From contig JAUVRS010000103.1 of assembly GCA_030597505.1 (NCBI GenBank), forward strand, positions 1 to 8,002: 8,002 nucleotides of DNA, read 5' to 3'. The stretch is from Desulfobacteraceae bacterium (GTDB lineage: Bacteria; Desulfobacterota; DSM-4660; Desulfatiglandales; Desulfatiglandaceae). Below are positions 1-7,491 of the stretch, one piece after another (within the stretch, counting starts at the first letter, position 1; the number at the start of each line of letters is the position of its first letter). The notes beneath the pieces are model-generated. The model saw nothing but the letters and a program-made list of their open reading frames with translations. It made no database searches and had not been told where the DNA came from. The position numbers and the translations under genes are program-made.

Positions 1-369
1 ATTGAAAATATAAAAAATATGATGGATTTCGGTGTCGAATACCTGATCACCAACCCGGTCTTTGATATTCGCCGTTTTCAGCAGTTCATAAAACGGCTTG
101 GTATGGACAATGTTGCGGTGATCCCCACCGTGCTTTTATTAAAATCAGCTGGAATGGCACGTTATATTGACCGCAATATCAAAGGGATATCGATCCCGTC
201 TGAGATGATCAGGAGAATCCAGAAAGCACCGGATAAGGTTGAGGAATGCATCGGCATCGCAGCAGAGTCCATACGCCAAATAAAAGAAATGGGGATGGCC
301 GGTGTATTGATATCGACTGTGGGTTGGGAGGATAAGCTTTCTCGGGTATTGGATGCGGCAAAACTCTAA
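1..369 (+). CDS. Methylenetetrahydrofolate reductase (MetF)-like protein, C-terminal part (5' end outside window)
   Basis: The reading frame is open from base 1 to a TAA at 367-369, with no upstream stop in the window. The gene therefore very probably begins before base 1 and the ATG at 19 is internal. The visible 122 residues match the C-terminal half of the MetF TIM barrel: a 'GVEYLITNPVFD' strand, a helix, a 'VAVIPTVLLLKSAGMARYI' strand and loop, then 'ISIPSEMIRRI' and a final 'GVLIST' strand. The same blocks occur in the same order in the complete MetF at 6029-6970 ('GAEFIQTQCIYNLEKF', 'VAILAGVTPFKTAGMAKYM', 'MDVPDEVVKRM', 'GVRGFHVMA'), so the two are paralogues, though clearly diverged. 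Family members reduce methylene-THF to methyl-THF in the cytoplasm using flavin. The stop lies 18 bases before hdrA, suggesting one transcript. Whether this copy is catalytic cannot be judged, because the N-terminal half with the catalytic Glu is not visible. Confidence 0.87.
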   Translation: MENIKNMMDFGVEYLITNPVFDIRRFQQFIKRLGMDNVAVIPTVLLLKSAGMARYIDRNIKGISIPSEMIRRIQKAPDKVEECIGIAAESIRQIKEMGMAGVLISTVGWEDKLSRVLDAAKL

Positions 370-387
370 AGGGAAGGGAAGCATATA

Positions 388-3300
388 ATGTCAGGCAGTC
401 AGTCCAGGAATATGTCAGGTTCAGCCATGGTTGTTGGCGGGGGCATCGCAGGCATGCAATCTGCCCTCGATCTCGCCAACTCGGGCTATTATGTCTATCT
501 TCTTGAGAAGTCATCAGCGAGTGGTGGCATCATGTCTGAATTGGATAAGACATTCCCCACCAATGACTGTGCCATGTGAATTATCTCACCAAAACTGGTC
601 GAGGTCGGCCGGCATCTAAACATCGAACTGATCACCTGTGCCCAAGTAGAACAAGTAGAAGGCCCCCCTGGTAACTTCAAGGTCACCATTAATAAGACCC
701 CACGCTATATCGACGAATCAAAATGTACGGCATGCGCCGATTGTCAGGAGGTATGCCCGGTATCCCTGCCAAATGAATACGATCAGGGGTTGAGCCAAAG
801 AAGGGCCACTTACAAGAAATACGCCCAAGCAATACCAGGCGCCTTTGCGATTCAGAAGACTGATAAGGCCCCCTGTGGCCTTGCCTGCCCGGCAGGCCTT
901 AATGTTCAGGGATATGTGCAGATGGTCGAACAGGGCAAATATAAAGAAGCCCTGGAAATTATCATGGAAGAGCTCCCCCTGCCCGGAGTACTCGGGAGGA
1001 TTTGTCCTCATGGGTGCGAAAACGCCTGCCGGCGGTGCGACGTGGATGAGGCAGTGGCGATCAGGGATTTGAAGCGGCTGGCGGCGGATCAGTTTGATCC
1101 AAGACAGGTTGAAATAAAATGCCAGCCCCTGAGAAAAGAAAAAGTGGCCATCATCGGTTCCGGTCCGGCCGGTCTCTCTGCCGCGTATCACCTGGCGCGC
1201 AGAGGAATCATGTCCACAATTTTTGAGGCCCTGCCAAAGACCGGTGGCATGTTGCGGGTGGGTATCCCCGACCATCGCCTTCCCCGGGAGGTTCTCGACC
1301 AGGAAATCGAACTCATAACCAATCTGGGAGTGGAGATAAAAACCAATACGCCCTTGGGACCTGATTTGACAGTAGAAGATCTTTTTGAGGCGGATTATAA
1401 AGCAATCTATCTGGGTTTGGGCGCCCACAAGGGAATCGATTTGGGAATCCCGGGGGAGATCGCTAAAGGGGTGTGCCAGGGGGTGGATTTTCTGCGAGAA
1501 CTAAACCTCACCGGTCGTGCCAAGGTCGGAAAAAAGGTTGCTATCATTGGGGGAGGCAATGTGGCGATCGATGTGGCCCGTTCAGCGATCCGGTTGGGTG
1601 CGGGCGATGTACAGATTGTTTACCGGCGGACACGAACGGAGATGCCGGCATGGGAAGAAGAAATCCGCGCCGCAGAGGAGGAAGGGGTCACCATCACCTA
1701 TCTGTCAGCACCCCAGGAGGTCTTGACGCAAGATGGGGAAATCGTGGGGCTCAGATGCATTCGCATGGAGCTTGGAGAGGCGGATTCATCTGGGAGAAGA
1801 CGGCCGATCCCTGTCCCCGGAAGTGAGTACGAGATCAAAATCGACCAACTTATCCCGGCCATCGGTCAGAGACCTGATCTTTCGGCCCTGGAGGATGTGA
1901 TGGGGCTCGATTTTTCCCGCTGGGGGACCATTGAAGCTGACCCCGTCACCTACGCCACAAACCGGGATGGGATCTTTGCAGGTGGTGATGTGCAAACCGG
2001 ACCGTGGGTTGCTATTGGCGCCGTCGCAGCGGGTCGTGAGGCGGCTGAATCCATTGTACGATATCTGGATGGACGAGATATGACCGAAGGGCGGGAACCC
2101 ATTTCAAACGAACACCCCACCCACCGTCCAATCCCCCAAGGGGAACCTACGGCACCCAGGGCCAAAATGCCGATGCTGCCCGACGAAAAACGCAGAGAAG
2201 GTTTCTTGGAAGTGGAATTGGGATACGATGCGGAAACCGGTCAACGGGAAGCCAACCGTTGCTTAAACTGCGGATACTGCTGTGAGTGTTTCCAGTGTGT
2301 GAAGGCCTGTGGTCCGGAAGCGGTCACCCTTGAAACCCACGCACAAAAACCCGAGACCGTTCAACTGCAGGTGGGTTCTATCATTCTGGCACCTGGTTTT
2401 CGTCCGTTTGAACCCTCAAGATTTGAAAATTACAGCTACGCAAAACTTCCCAATGTGATGACATCATTGGAGTTTGAGAGGATCCTCTCGGCATCGGGCC
2501 CCACCATGGGTCACCTTGTCAGGCCATCTGACAAAAAAGAACCAAAAAAAATCGCCTGGCTTCAATGTGTTGGATCGAGAGACATTAACCGGTGTGACCA
2601 CAGTTATTGTTCTTCGGTCTGCTGTATGTATGCCGTAAAAGAGGCTGTCGTGGCCAAAGAACACGCCGGCGGCGATCTTGACTGCGCTGTCTTTTTTATG
2701 GATATGAGGACGTACGGCAAGGATTTCGAACGGTATTACAATAACGCACGGGACAAACACGGTGTTCGTTTTTCCCGGTCCAGGATCCACACAATAAACC
2801 CCATCGAAGGATCGGATGACCTCCTGGTAAGGTATGCCGCTGAAAAGGGAGAAATCATTGAGGAAACTTTTGACATGGTTATCCTTTCGGTGGGTATGGA
2901 GATCGCACCAGAGGTGATGGAACTTGCCGAAAAGCTCCAAGTCGGTCTGGGTGAGGAAGGGTTTTGTCTTACCGAGACCTTCCAGCCGGTAAACACATCC
3001 AGAAAAGGAATTTACGTGAGCGGCGCTTTTCAGGGCCCAAAGGACATCCCCCAATCTGTGATTGAAGCAAGTGCTGCGGCCTGTGCCGCGGGAACCGCCC
3101 TGAGCGAGGCACGGGGGACCGAGATCCGGACCCAGGAGATCCCGGAAGAAAAAGATGTCACCGGAGAGGATCCCAGGATCGGTGTCTTTGTATGCAACTG
3201 CGGCACCAACATCGGGGGAGTGGTGGATGTGCCCGGCGTGGCTGAATATGCATCATCACTCCCCTATGTGGACTACGTGGACCAGAACCTTTTTACCTGT

Positions 3301-4839
3301 GCCCAGGATACCCAGGACAAAATGAAAGAGGTCATTAAAGAACAGGGGCTCAACCGGGTCGTAGTAGCGGCCTGTTCACCCATTACCCACCAGGCCCTTT
3401 TTCAGGAAACCATCCAGGAATGTGGTCTTAACCAGCAACTCTTTGAGATGGCAAACATCCGAAACCAGAATTCATGGGTCCACAGCAATGATCCCACATC
3501 AGCAACCAACAAAGCCAAGGATCTTGTGCGGATGGCCGTTGCAAGGGCGGCCTTGTTAAAACCCCTGAAGGCAAAAAGAATCCCGATCAACAAACGCGCC
3601 CTTGTGGTTGGCGGGGGGGTGGCCGGCATGACGGCAGCGCTGGGCCTGGGGGACCAGGGTTTTGAAGTGGTCCTTGTGGAAAAGGAAAGCCAGTTGGGGG
3701 GTCTTGCAAGAGAATTGACCCATACCATTGAAGGGGACAATATAAACGACCATATCCTTGAACTGGTTGACAGGCTGGAACGCCACGAAAAAATTCAGGT
3801 GCTGACCGAGTCTCTTATTGTGGGGTTTAGTGGTTTCAAGGGGAATTTTACCACCGAGGTACTGGTCGGCCCGGGTCTGTATGAGCGGAAAATCGACCAC
3901 GGCGTGGTGGTCCTGGCAACCGGGGCAAATGAGTACACCCCTAAAGAGTATCTTTACGGTGAGGATGAAAGGGTTGTGACCCAGATCGAGCTCGCAAAAC
4001 GGCTGGAGTTAAAAGGGGCTTCTGATCTCAATGATGTGGTCATGATCCAGTGTGTGGGGTCCCGGGATGATGATTACCCCAACTGTTCCCGGATTTGCTG
4101 TCAGAATGCCATAAAAAATGCCCTGCATATCAAAGAGCTCAACCCTGAAACAAATGTCTATATCCTCTATCGAGATATCCGTACCTATGGTCTGCTGGAA
4201 AAATACTACCGGGAAGCCAGACGCAATGGGGTCATCTTTATCCGGTTTGACAGGGATAATCCCCCGCATGTGACATCAACCGAGGAGGGTCTCAGCGTTG
4301 TCACAAAAGACCACGTCCTCCAAAGAGACCTCAAAATTTTTCCTGATCTCTTGGCTCTCAGCGCCGGTGTGAGAGCAGCGGACACAGAGGAAGTTGCCTC
4401 CATCCTGAAATTGGCACGAAACCAGGAAGGGTTTTTTATGGAGGCGCACGTAAAGCTGAGACCGGTTGACATGGCCAGTGACGCGGTCTTTGTATGCGGC
4501 ACCGCACACGGCCCCAAATTGATCCCGGAATCCATTTCCCAGGCTATGGCGGCAGCTTCCCGGGCCGCTACATTTCTTTCCCAGTCAGAGATCGCCCTTT
4601 CGGTTATAACGGCCAAAGTCGACCAGGAACGATGTGCATCGTGCCTCATATGCGTACGTTCTTGCCCCTACGAAGTCCCTAGAATCAACAAGGACGGAGT
4701 AAGCGAGATTGACTCTGCTCTCTGTCGTGGGTGCGGTATTTGTGCGGGAGAATGTCCGGCAAGAATTATTCAGCTTAACTGGTATGAAGATGATCAGGTC
4801 TTGAGCAAGGTAGATGCCTTGCTGGAAGGGGTTTTATGA
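388..4839 (+). CDS. hdrA: Composite HdrA-type flavoprotein, selenoprotein (HdrA / GltD insert / HdrA / ferredoxin tail)
   Basis: This is a 1483-residue protein if TGA 577-579 is read as selenocysteine (U64); both sides are in one frame. The ATG at 388 follows a purine-rich Shine-Dalgarno (GGGAAGGG, about 371-378). Order of parts: FAD Rossmann start 'VVGGGIAGMQSALDLA' (about 14-29); the HdrA motif 'PTNDCAMUIISPKLVEVGRH', where U replaces the usual Cys; a 4Fe-4S motif C113/C116/C119/C123; a GltD-like module (about 159-600) with C163, C167, C206, C210, C214, C217, an FAD motif G257xGxxG262, and a NAD(P)-type motif 'GGGNVA' at 388-393 followed by 'VYRRTRTEMPA'. HdrA then resumes with a Cys-rich block 625-641 and 'CVGSRD...YCSSVCCMY' (about 725-750). 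A second HdrA module starts near 931 ('VCNCGTNIGG', C936/C938) with its own FAD motif (G1075-G1080) and 'CVGSRDD' block. Two ferredoxin motifs close it (C1416-C1426 and C1446-C1456). HdrA is the cytoplasmic FAD-bifurcating subunit of Hdr complexes. The insert suggests NAD(P)H as a partner; this is inferred. The end overlaps mvhD. Confidence 0.95.
577..579 (+). other. Selenocysteine (UGA) codon in hdrA, U64
   Basis: The TGA lies inside an otherwise continuous HdrA frame. The residues before it ('FPTNDCAM') and after it ('IISPKLVEVGRH') together rebuild the conserved HdrA segment NDCA-x-C-xLSPK, with TGA exactly at the second Cys. Recoding of this Cys to Sec is known in some archaeal and bacterial HdrA proteins. 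A hairpin suited to a bacterial SECIS follows at 595-612. Confidence 0.92.
595..612 (+). promoter_or_regulatory. Putative bacterial SECIS hairpin of hdrA
   Basis: Six pairs form between 595-600 (CTGGTC) and 607-612 (GGCCGG), four Watson-Crick and two G-U. The apical loop GAGGTC (601-606) starts with G. From the TGA to the loop there are 21 bases (580-600). The bacterial SECIS pattern, as I recall it, asks for a short stem directly downstream of UGA, roughly 16-37 bases to the apical loop, and a G in the first two loop positions. All three are met. The pairing was done by eye, and GC-rich coding sequence can pair by chance. Confidence 0.6.
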
Positions 4840-5270
4840 TGGATGAATTCGAACCGATCATAATTGCGTTTTGTTGCCAAGCCTGAGGATATACCGCTGC
4901 GGACCTGGCAGGTTCCATGCGTTTGCAATATCCGAGCAACATCAAGATTGTCAGCATCCCCTGCACTGGAAAGGTAGACCTCATATATATTCTCAGGGCG
5001 TTTGAAAAAGGGGCTGACGGTGTCTACGTGGTTGGTTGTATGGAAGGGGAATGCCGTTTTGAAAAGGGAAATATCAGGGCTCGAAAGAGGGTGGAACAGG
5101 CCCGACATATCCTGGAGAGTATTGGGGTCGGCGGAGAACGGGTACGGATGTATAATCTTTCATCCAGCGAAGCCCCGCATTTTGTCCGATATGCAAAAGA
5201 AATGACAGAAAAAATACGGGAGCTGGGCCCGAACCCCATCAAGATGGCCAAAGAGAAAATGGCAGCATAA
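4836..5270 (+). CDS. mvhD: MvhD-type iron-sulfur electron transfer subunit, selenoprotein
   Basis: This is a 144-residue protein if TGA 4884-4886 is read as selenocysteine (U17). The family (methyl-viologen-reducing hydrogenase delta subunit, FlpD/MvhD) carries one 2Fe-2S cluster and passes electrons from a hydrogenase, formate dehydrogenase or other donor to HdrA. The N-terminus reads 'IIIAFCCQAUGYTAADLAGS'. This fits the family signature FCC-xx-C-x-Y-xx-ADLAG, with U at the third Cys. The other conserved Cys follow: C43 in 'PCTGKVD', C68 and C73 in 'GCMEGEC', next to 'ADGVYVVGC'. Length is typical (about 140). The ATG at 4836 overlaps the hdrA stop (ATGA), and a second ATG follows at 4839. 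A purine-rich site (GGAAGGGG, about 4823-4830) serves either start. An ORF caller that stops at TGA would start this gene falsely at 4917 and lose the cluster motif. Overlap with hdrA argues for translational coupling and a stable HdrA-MvhD unit. Confidence 0.93.
4884..4886 (+). other. Selenocysteine (UGA) codon in mvhD, U17
   Basis: The TGA replaces a family-conserved Cys in 'FCCQA-U-GYTAADLAG'. The frame continues without a break into the rest of a recognisable MvhD. Seleno-forms of MvhD-type proteins are known in Desulfobacterota and some methanogens. Confidence 0.92.
4901..4916 (+). promoter_or_regulatory. Putative bacterial SECIS hairpin of mvhD
   Basis: GGACCT (4901-4906) pairs with AGGTTCC (4910-4916), leaving one unpaired T (4913 or 4914). 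This gives six Watson-Crick pairs and a three-base loop GGC starting with G. The TGA-to-loop distance is 20 bases (4887-4906), almost the same as in hdrA. A bulged U near the apical loop also occurs in the E. coli fdhF element, although its position on the strand may differ here. Found by eye, not by a folding program. Confidence 0.62.
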
Positions 5271-5275
5271 TGGTC

Positions 5276-5299
5276 TGTTCAGCCAGAATCGGTTGAACG
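5276..5299 (+). terminator. Hairpin between mvhD and metV (weak terminator, attenuator or processing site)
   Basis: 5277-5284 (GTTCAGCC) pairs with 5291-5298 (GGTTGAAC): eight pairs including one G-U, with a further G-U pair at 5276/5299. The six-base loop is AGAATC. The short run GTTTT follows at 5299-5303. The U tract is too short for a convincing Rho-independent terminator, so partial termination or an mRNA stability/processing site is as likely. It lies in the only sizeable gap of the hdrA-metF gene group. Confidence 0.4.
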
Positions 5300-5363
5300 T
5301 TTTAGGGGCATCTGGTAACTTGGCAAAATCAGCAAAGGGCTTACGCAAAAGGGGGTATTTCAG

Positions 5364-6032
5364 ATGATTGTGGCCAAACAAAAACCTGTTGAAGAAATCA
5401 TTGAAGAGGCCAAAGAGTATGACAAAATACTCCTAGCGGGATGCAACGAGTGCGTTACCGTGTGTGAGGCAGGCGGAAAAAAAGAGGTCGCGGTTCTTGC
5501 ATCGGCGCTCCGGATGTACTTTATGAATCAGGGGAAAGATCTGAAGATTGATGAGGTCACCCTGGAGCGGCAGTGCGATCACGAATATCTGGAAGAGATA
5601 AGAAACACAATCGATCAGTATGACGCGGTGATTTCTCTGGCCTGTGGGGTGGGTGTTCAGTTTATGGCGGAAAAATACATGCAGATGCCCATATTGCCGG
5701 GTGTGGACACCTGTTTTATGGGCGTAACAGAGGAAAGAGGGGTGTGGACCGAACGATGTCAGGGTTGCGGGCAATGCGTTCTGGCCAAAACAGGGGGGAT
5801 CTGCCCCGTCTCCCGATGTGCAAAACGACTTTTTAATGGACCATGCGGGGGCTCCACAAAGGGATGCTGTGAAATCAACAAGGATCTCCTTTGCGGGTGG
5901 CAGCTGATTGTAGACCGTCTCACGGAATTGGGTCGACTTGAAGACTATGAGAAACTCGCACCCATAAAGGACTGGTCCACGGAACGGGCTGGCGGACCCA
6001 GAAAAGTTATCAGGGAGGATGTGCGGTTATGA
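5364..6032 (+). CDS. metV: MetV, Fe-S/zinc partner subunit of methylenetetrahydrofolate reductase
   Basis: A 222-residue soluble protein. MetV (methylene-THF reductase C-terminal domain family) binds MetF in acetogens and other Wood-Ljungdahl organisms and is thought to carry Fe-S clusters that deliver electrons to the MetF flavin. N-terminal motif: 'LLAGCNECVTVC' (C27, C30, C34). Middle: 'LACGVGVQF' (C94) and 'GVDTCFMG' (C117). The C-terminal hallmark is the Cys-rich stretch 132-169, beginning 'CQGCGQC' (C132, C135, C138), then C147, C152, 'NGPCGGS' (C161) and C168/C169. The ATG at 5364 is preceded by GGGGG at 5351-5355 with 8 bases of spacing, which supports this start. It overlaps metF by the ATGA at 6029-6032, typical of a fixed MetV-MetF pair. 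No membrane segments or signal peptide are seen. The immediate electron donor is likely the upstream HdrA-MvhD unit; this is inferred from gene order. Confidence 0.94.
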   Translation: MIVAKQKPVEEIIEEAKEYDKILLAGCNECVTVCEAGGKKEVAVLASALRMYFMNQGKDLKIDEVTLERQCDHEYLEEIRNTIDQYDAVISLACGVGVQFMAEKYMQMPILPGVDTCFMGVTEERGVWTERCQGCGQCVLAKTGGICPVSRCAKRLFNGPCGGSTKGCCEINKDLLCGWQLIVDRLTELGRLEDYEKLAPIKDWSTERAGGPRKVIREDVRL

Positions 6033-6970
6033 AAACAAAGACGCCCAGCAAACTGGAAAAAATTATTCGGGCAGGACATCTGGCAGTTACCTCCGAGTGC
6101 GGACCGCCAAGGGGAAGCGATGCTGAGGCCATTACAAAAAAGGCCGAGATGATCAAGGATCATGTGGATGCCATAAATGTTACCGACAACCAGACTTCTA
6201 TGACGCGTCTCTCGAGTCTGGCTTCCTGTATCCACCTGAAACTGATGGGGCTTGAACCAACCCTGCAGATGGTTACAAGGGACAGAAACCGGATTGCCCT
6301 CCAGAGCGATATCCTGGGTGCCGCCTCATTTGATATTTATAATATTCTCTGTCTCTCCGGGGACCATCAGCAATTTGGTGATAGTCCCACGGGCCAGAAC
6401 GTTTTTGACCTGGATTCAATGCAGCTGGTTCAGACCGTAAAGCTCATGCGGGATGAGGGAAAATTCCTGGGAGGTGATGAAATCAAAAGACCTCCTAAAA
6501 TGTTTATAGGCGCCGCAGCCAACCCTTTTGCCGACCCTTTTGAAATACGGGTACCGCGTCTGGCCAAAAAGGTCGCGGCAGGGGCGGAGTTTATTCAAAC
6601 ACAATGCATCTACAATCTCGAGAAATTTGAACTCTGGATGAAACTGGTTCGTGACCGGGGACTTCATGAAAAGGTGGCTATCCTGGCGGGCGTTACCCCT
6701 TTCAAGACCGCCGGAATGGCCAAGTACATGAAAAACCGCGTGCCGGGGATGGATGTGCCGGACGAGGTGGTAAAGCGGATGGCCGATGTCCCAAAAGAAA
6801 AACAGGCCGATGAAGGCATCAACATCTGTGTAGAGACAATCCAGCGGTTGAAGGAATGCGAGGGTGTCAGGGGGTTTCACGTCATGGCGATCGAATGGGA
6901 AGAGAAGGTGCCGGAGATTGTGGAACGGAGCGGTCTCTACCCCAGGCCGGTATTAAAAACTGACAATTAA
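6029..6970 (+). CDS. metF: 5,10-methylenetetrahydrofolate reductase catalytic subunit
   Basis: A 313-residue protein, slightly longer than E. coli MetF (296). It catalyses methylene-THF to methyl-THF interconversion in the cytoplasm with a flavin in a TIM barrel. Visible landmarks: 'VTSECGPPRG' near the N-terminus, where E23 corresponds to the catalytic Glu of the family; 'INVTDNQTS' (48-56); 'TRDRNR' (82-87); 'LSGDH' (108-112); then the C-terminal barrel strands 'GAEFIQTQCIYN' and 'VAILAGVTPFKTAGM'. The start at 6029 overlaps the metV stop. A GGGAGG at 6013-6018 lies 10 bases upstream, inside metV. Pairing with MetV identifies it as the two-subunit acetogen/sulfate-reducer type, where electrons arrive through Fe-S proteins rather than directly from NAD(P)H. 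In a sulfate reducer the pathway could run either way (acetyl-CoA oxidation or CO2 fixation). A second, diverged MetF-like gene ends at 369. Confidence 0.95.
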   Translation: MKTKTPSKLEKIIRAGHLAVTSECGPPRGSDAEAITKKAEMIKDHVDAINVTDNQTSMTRLSSLASCIHLKLMGLEPTLQMVTRDRNRIALQSDILGAASFDIYNILCLSGDHQQFGDSPTGQNVFDLDSMQLVQTVKLMRDEGKFLGGDEIKRPPKMFIGAAANPFADPFEIRVPRLAKKVAAGAEFIQTQCIYNLEKFELWMKLVRDRGLHEKVAILAGVTPFKTAGMAKYMKNRVPGMDVPDEVVKRMADVPKEKQADEGINICVETIQRLKECEGVRGFHVMAIEWEEKVPEIVERSGLYPRPVLKTDN

Positions 6971-6973
6971 AGA

Positions 6974-7002
6974 TTGACGCTTGAAACATATCGTTCCATA
7001 AA
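6974..7002 (+). promoter_or_regulatory. Possible sigma-70-type promoter for the response regulator gene
   Basis: TTGACG (6974-6979) is five of six to the -35 consensus. After 17 bases comes CATAAA (6997-7002), four of six to the -10 consensus. It sits immediately after the metF stop in a 92-base gap that is A-rich relative to its surroundings, about 60 bases before the response regulator start. The pattern is weak enough to occur by chance, but the placement fits a new transcription unit. Confidence 0.33.
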
Positions 7003-7050
7003 AACAAAAGGAAACACCGGATAACAACTAACCGATGACAAATGGACAAA

Positions 7051-7056
7051 AGGAGA
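7051..7056 (+). promoter_or_regulatory. Ribosome binding site that fixes the response regulator start
   Basis: AGGAGA lies just before the ATG at 7063, with about 7 bases between AGGAG and the start. The earlier in-frame ATG at 7042 would place this site inside the coding region and has no comparable site in front of it. The 7063 start also gives the usual CheY-type beginning. Confidence 0.75.
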
Positions 7057-7062
7057 AGTGGC

Positions 7063-7443
7063 ATGGATAAAAAGTATATTCTGGTTGTAGACGATGATCC
7101 GGATCTGGTTGAGACCCTGGCCATGATGCTCGAAAGCAAGGGATGCGAGGTGGGACGCGCCTATGATGGTATCGAGGGCGAGGAATCCATCCGGGAACGA
7201 CGGCCGGACCTTGTTGTCCTTGATATCATGATGCCGCGGAAAGACGGCTATGTCCTGTGTGGCGAACTAAAGGCCGACGAAAAGACACGGGATATCCCTG
7301 TTGTGCTTCTCACAGCAGTGGGTGAAGCGGTTCCTTCCACCAGCTACACTCACGCGGACGGGATGTCCACGGAGGCGGACGATTATATTGCCAAACCCAT
7401 TGATACGGAAGGTCTGTGGGAGGTAGTGAGCGCGCTGCTATAA
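7063..7443 (+). CDS. Stand-alone response regulator receiver protein (CheY-like)
   Basis: A 126-residue single receiver domain with no output domain. It shows the full acidic-pocket set: 'ILVVDDDPD' (D10, D11), phosphoacceptor D54 in 'LVVLDIMMPRKDG', T84 in 'VVLLTA', and K111 in 'DYIAKPID'. The stretch between T84 and K111 ('GEAVPSTSYTHADGMSTEA') is longer than in CheY, as in a group of receiver proteins common in anaerobic deltaproteobacteria. It would be phosphorylated by a histidine kinase and act by protein-protein contact. No kinase gene is visible in the window. The start at 7063 is chosen over 7042 because of the ribosome binding site. A 92-base gap with a possible promoter separates it from metF, so a functional link to the metabolic genes is not shown. 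Confidence 0.94.
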   Translation: MDKKYILVVDDDPDLVETLAMMLESKGCEVGRAYDGIEGEESIRERRPDLVVLDIMMPRKDGYVLCGELKADEKTRDIPVVLLTAVGEAVPSTSYTHADGMSTEADDYIAKPIDTEGLWEVVSALL

Positions 7444-7491
7444 CCGCCTGTCTTAACGCGTGGTTTGGGGAATTCGGGAATTGTACGCTTC

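Noticed and set aside
388..579. Short 63-residue protein ending at TGA 579, or hdrA as a pseudogene with a nonsense mutation
   Set aside because: The conserved HdrA motif spans the TGA in the same frame, the TGA sits at a conserved Cys, and a second clear selenoprotein lies in the same gene group.
718..1428. Long open frame on the minus strand (236 codons) opposite hdrA
   Set aside because: It lies wholly opposite the strongly conserved HdrA/GltD coding sequence and its translation shows no recognisable motif. The same holds for the minus-strand frames at 2464-3054, 4206-4649 and 6416-6880.
2526..2551. A-runs in hdrA as a possible frameshift or slippage site
   Set aside because: The reading frame and conserved HdrA sequence continue unbroken on both sides, so no shift is needed to explain the protein.
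4917..5270. mvhD starting at ATG 4917
   Set aside because: This start would remove the FCC motif. No ribosome binding site precedes it, whereas the 4836 start is coupled to the hdrA stop.
7042..7062. Upstream start of the response regulator at ATG 7042
   Set aside because: The AGGAGA site at 7051-7056 would lie inside the gene. The ATG at 7063 has ideal spacing and gives the normal receiver N-terminus.
7471..7482. Inverted repeat AATTCGGGAATT between the response regulator and the ACT-like gene
   Set aside because: Only four or five pairs with a tiny loop and no T-run follow. This is too weak to call a terminator or operator.
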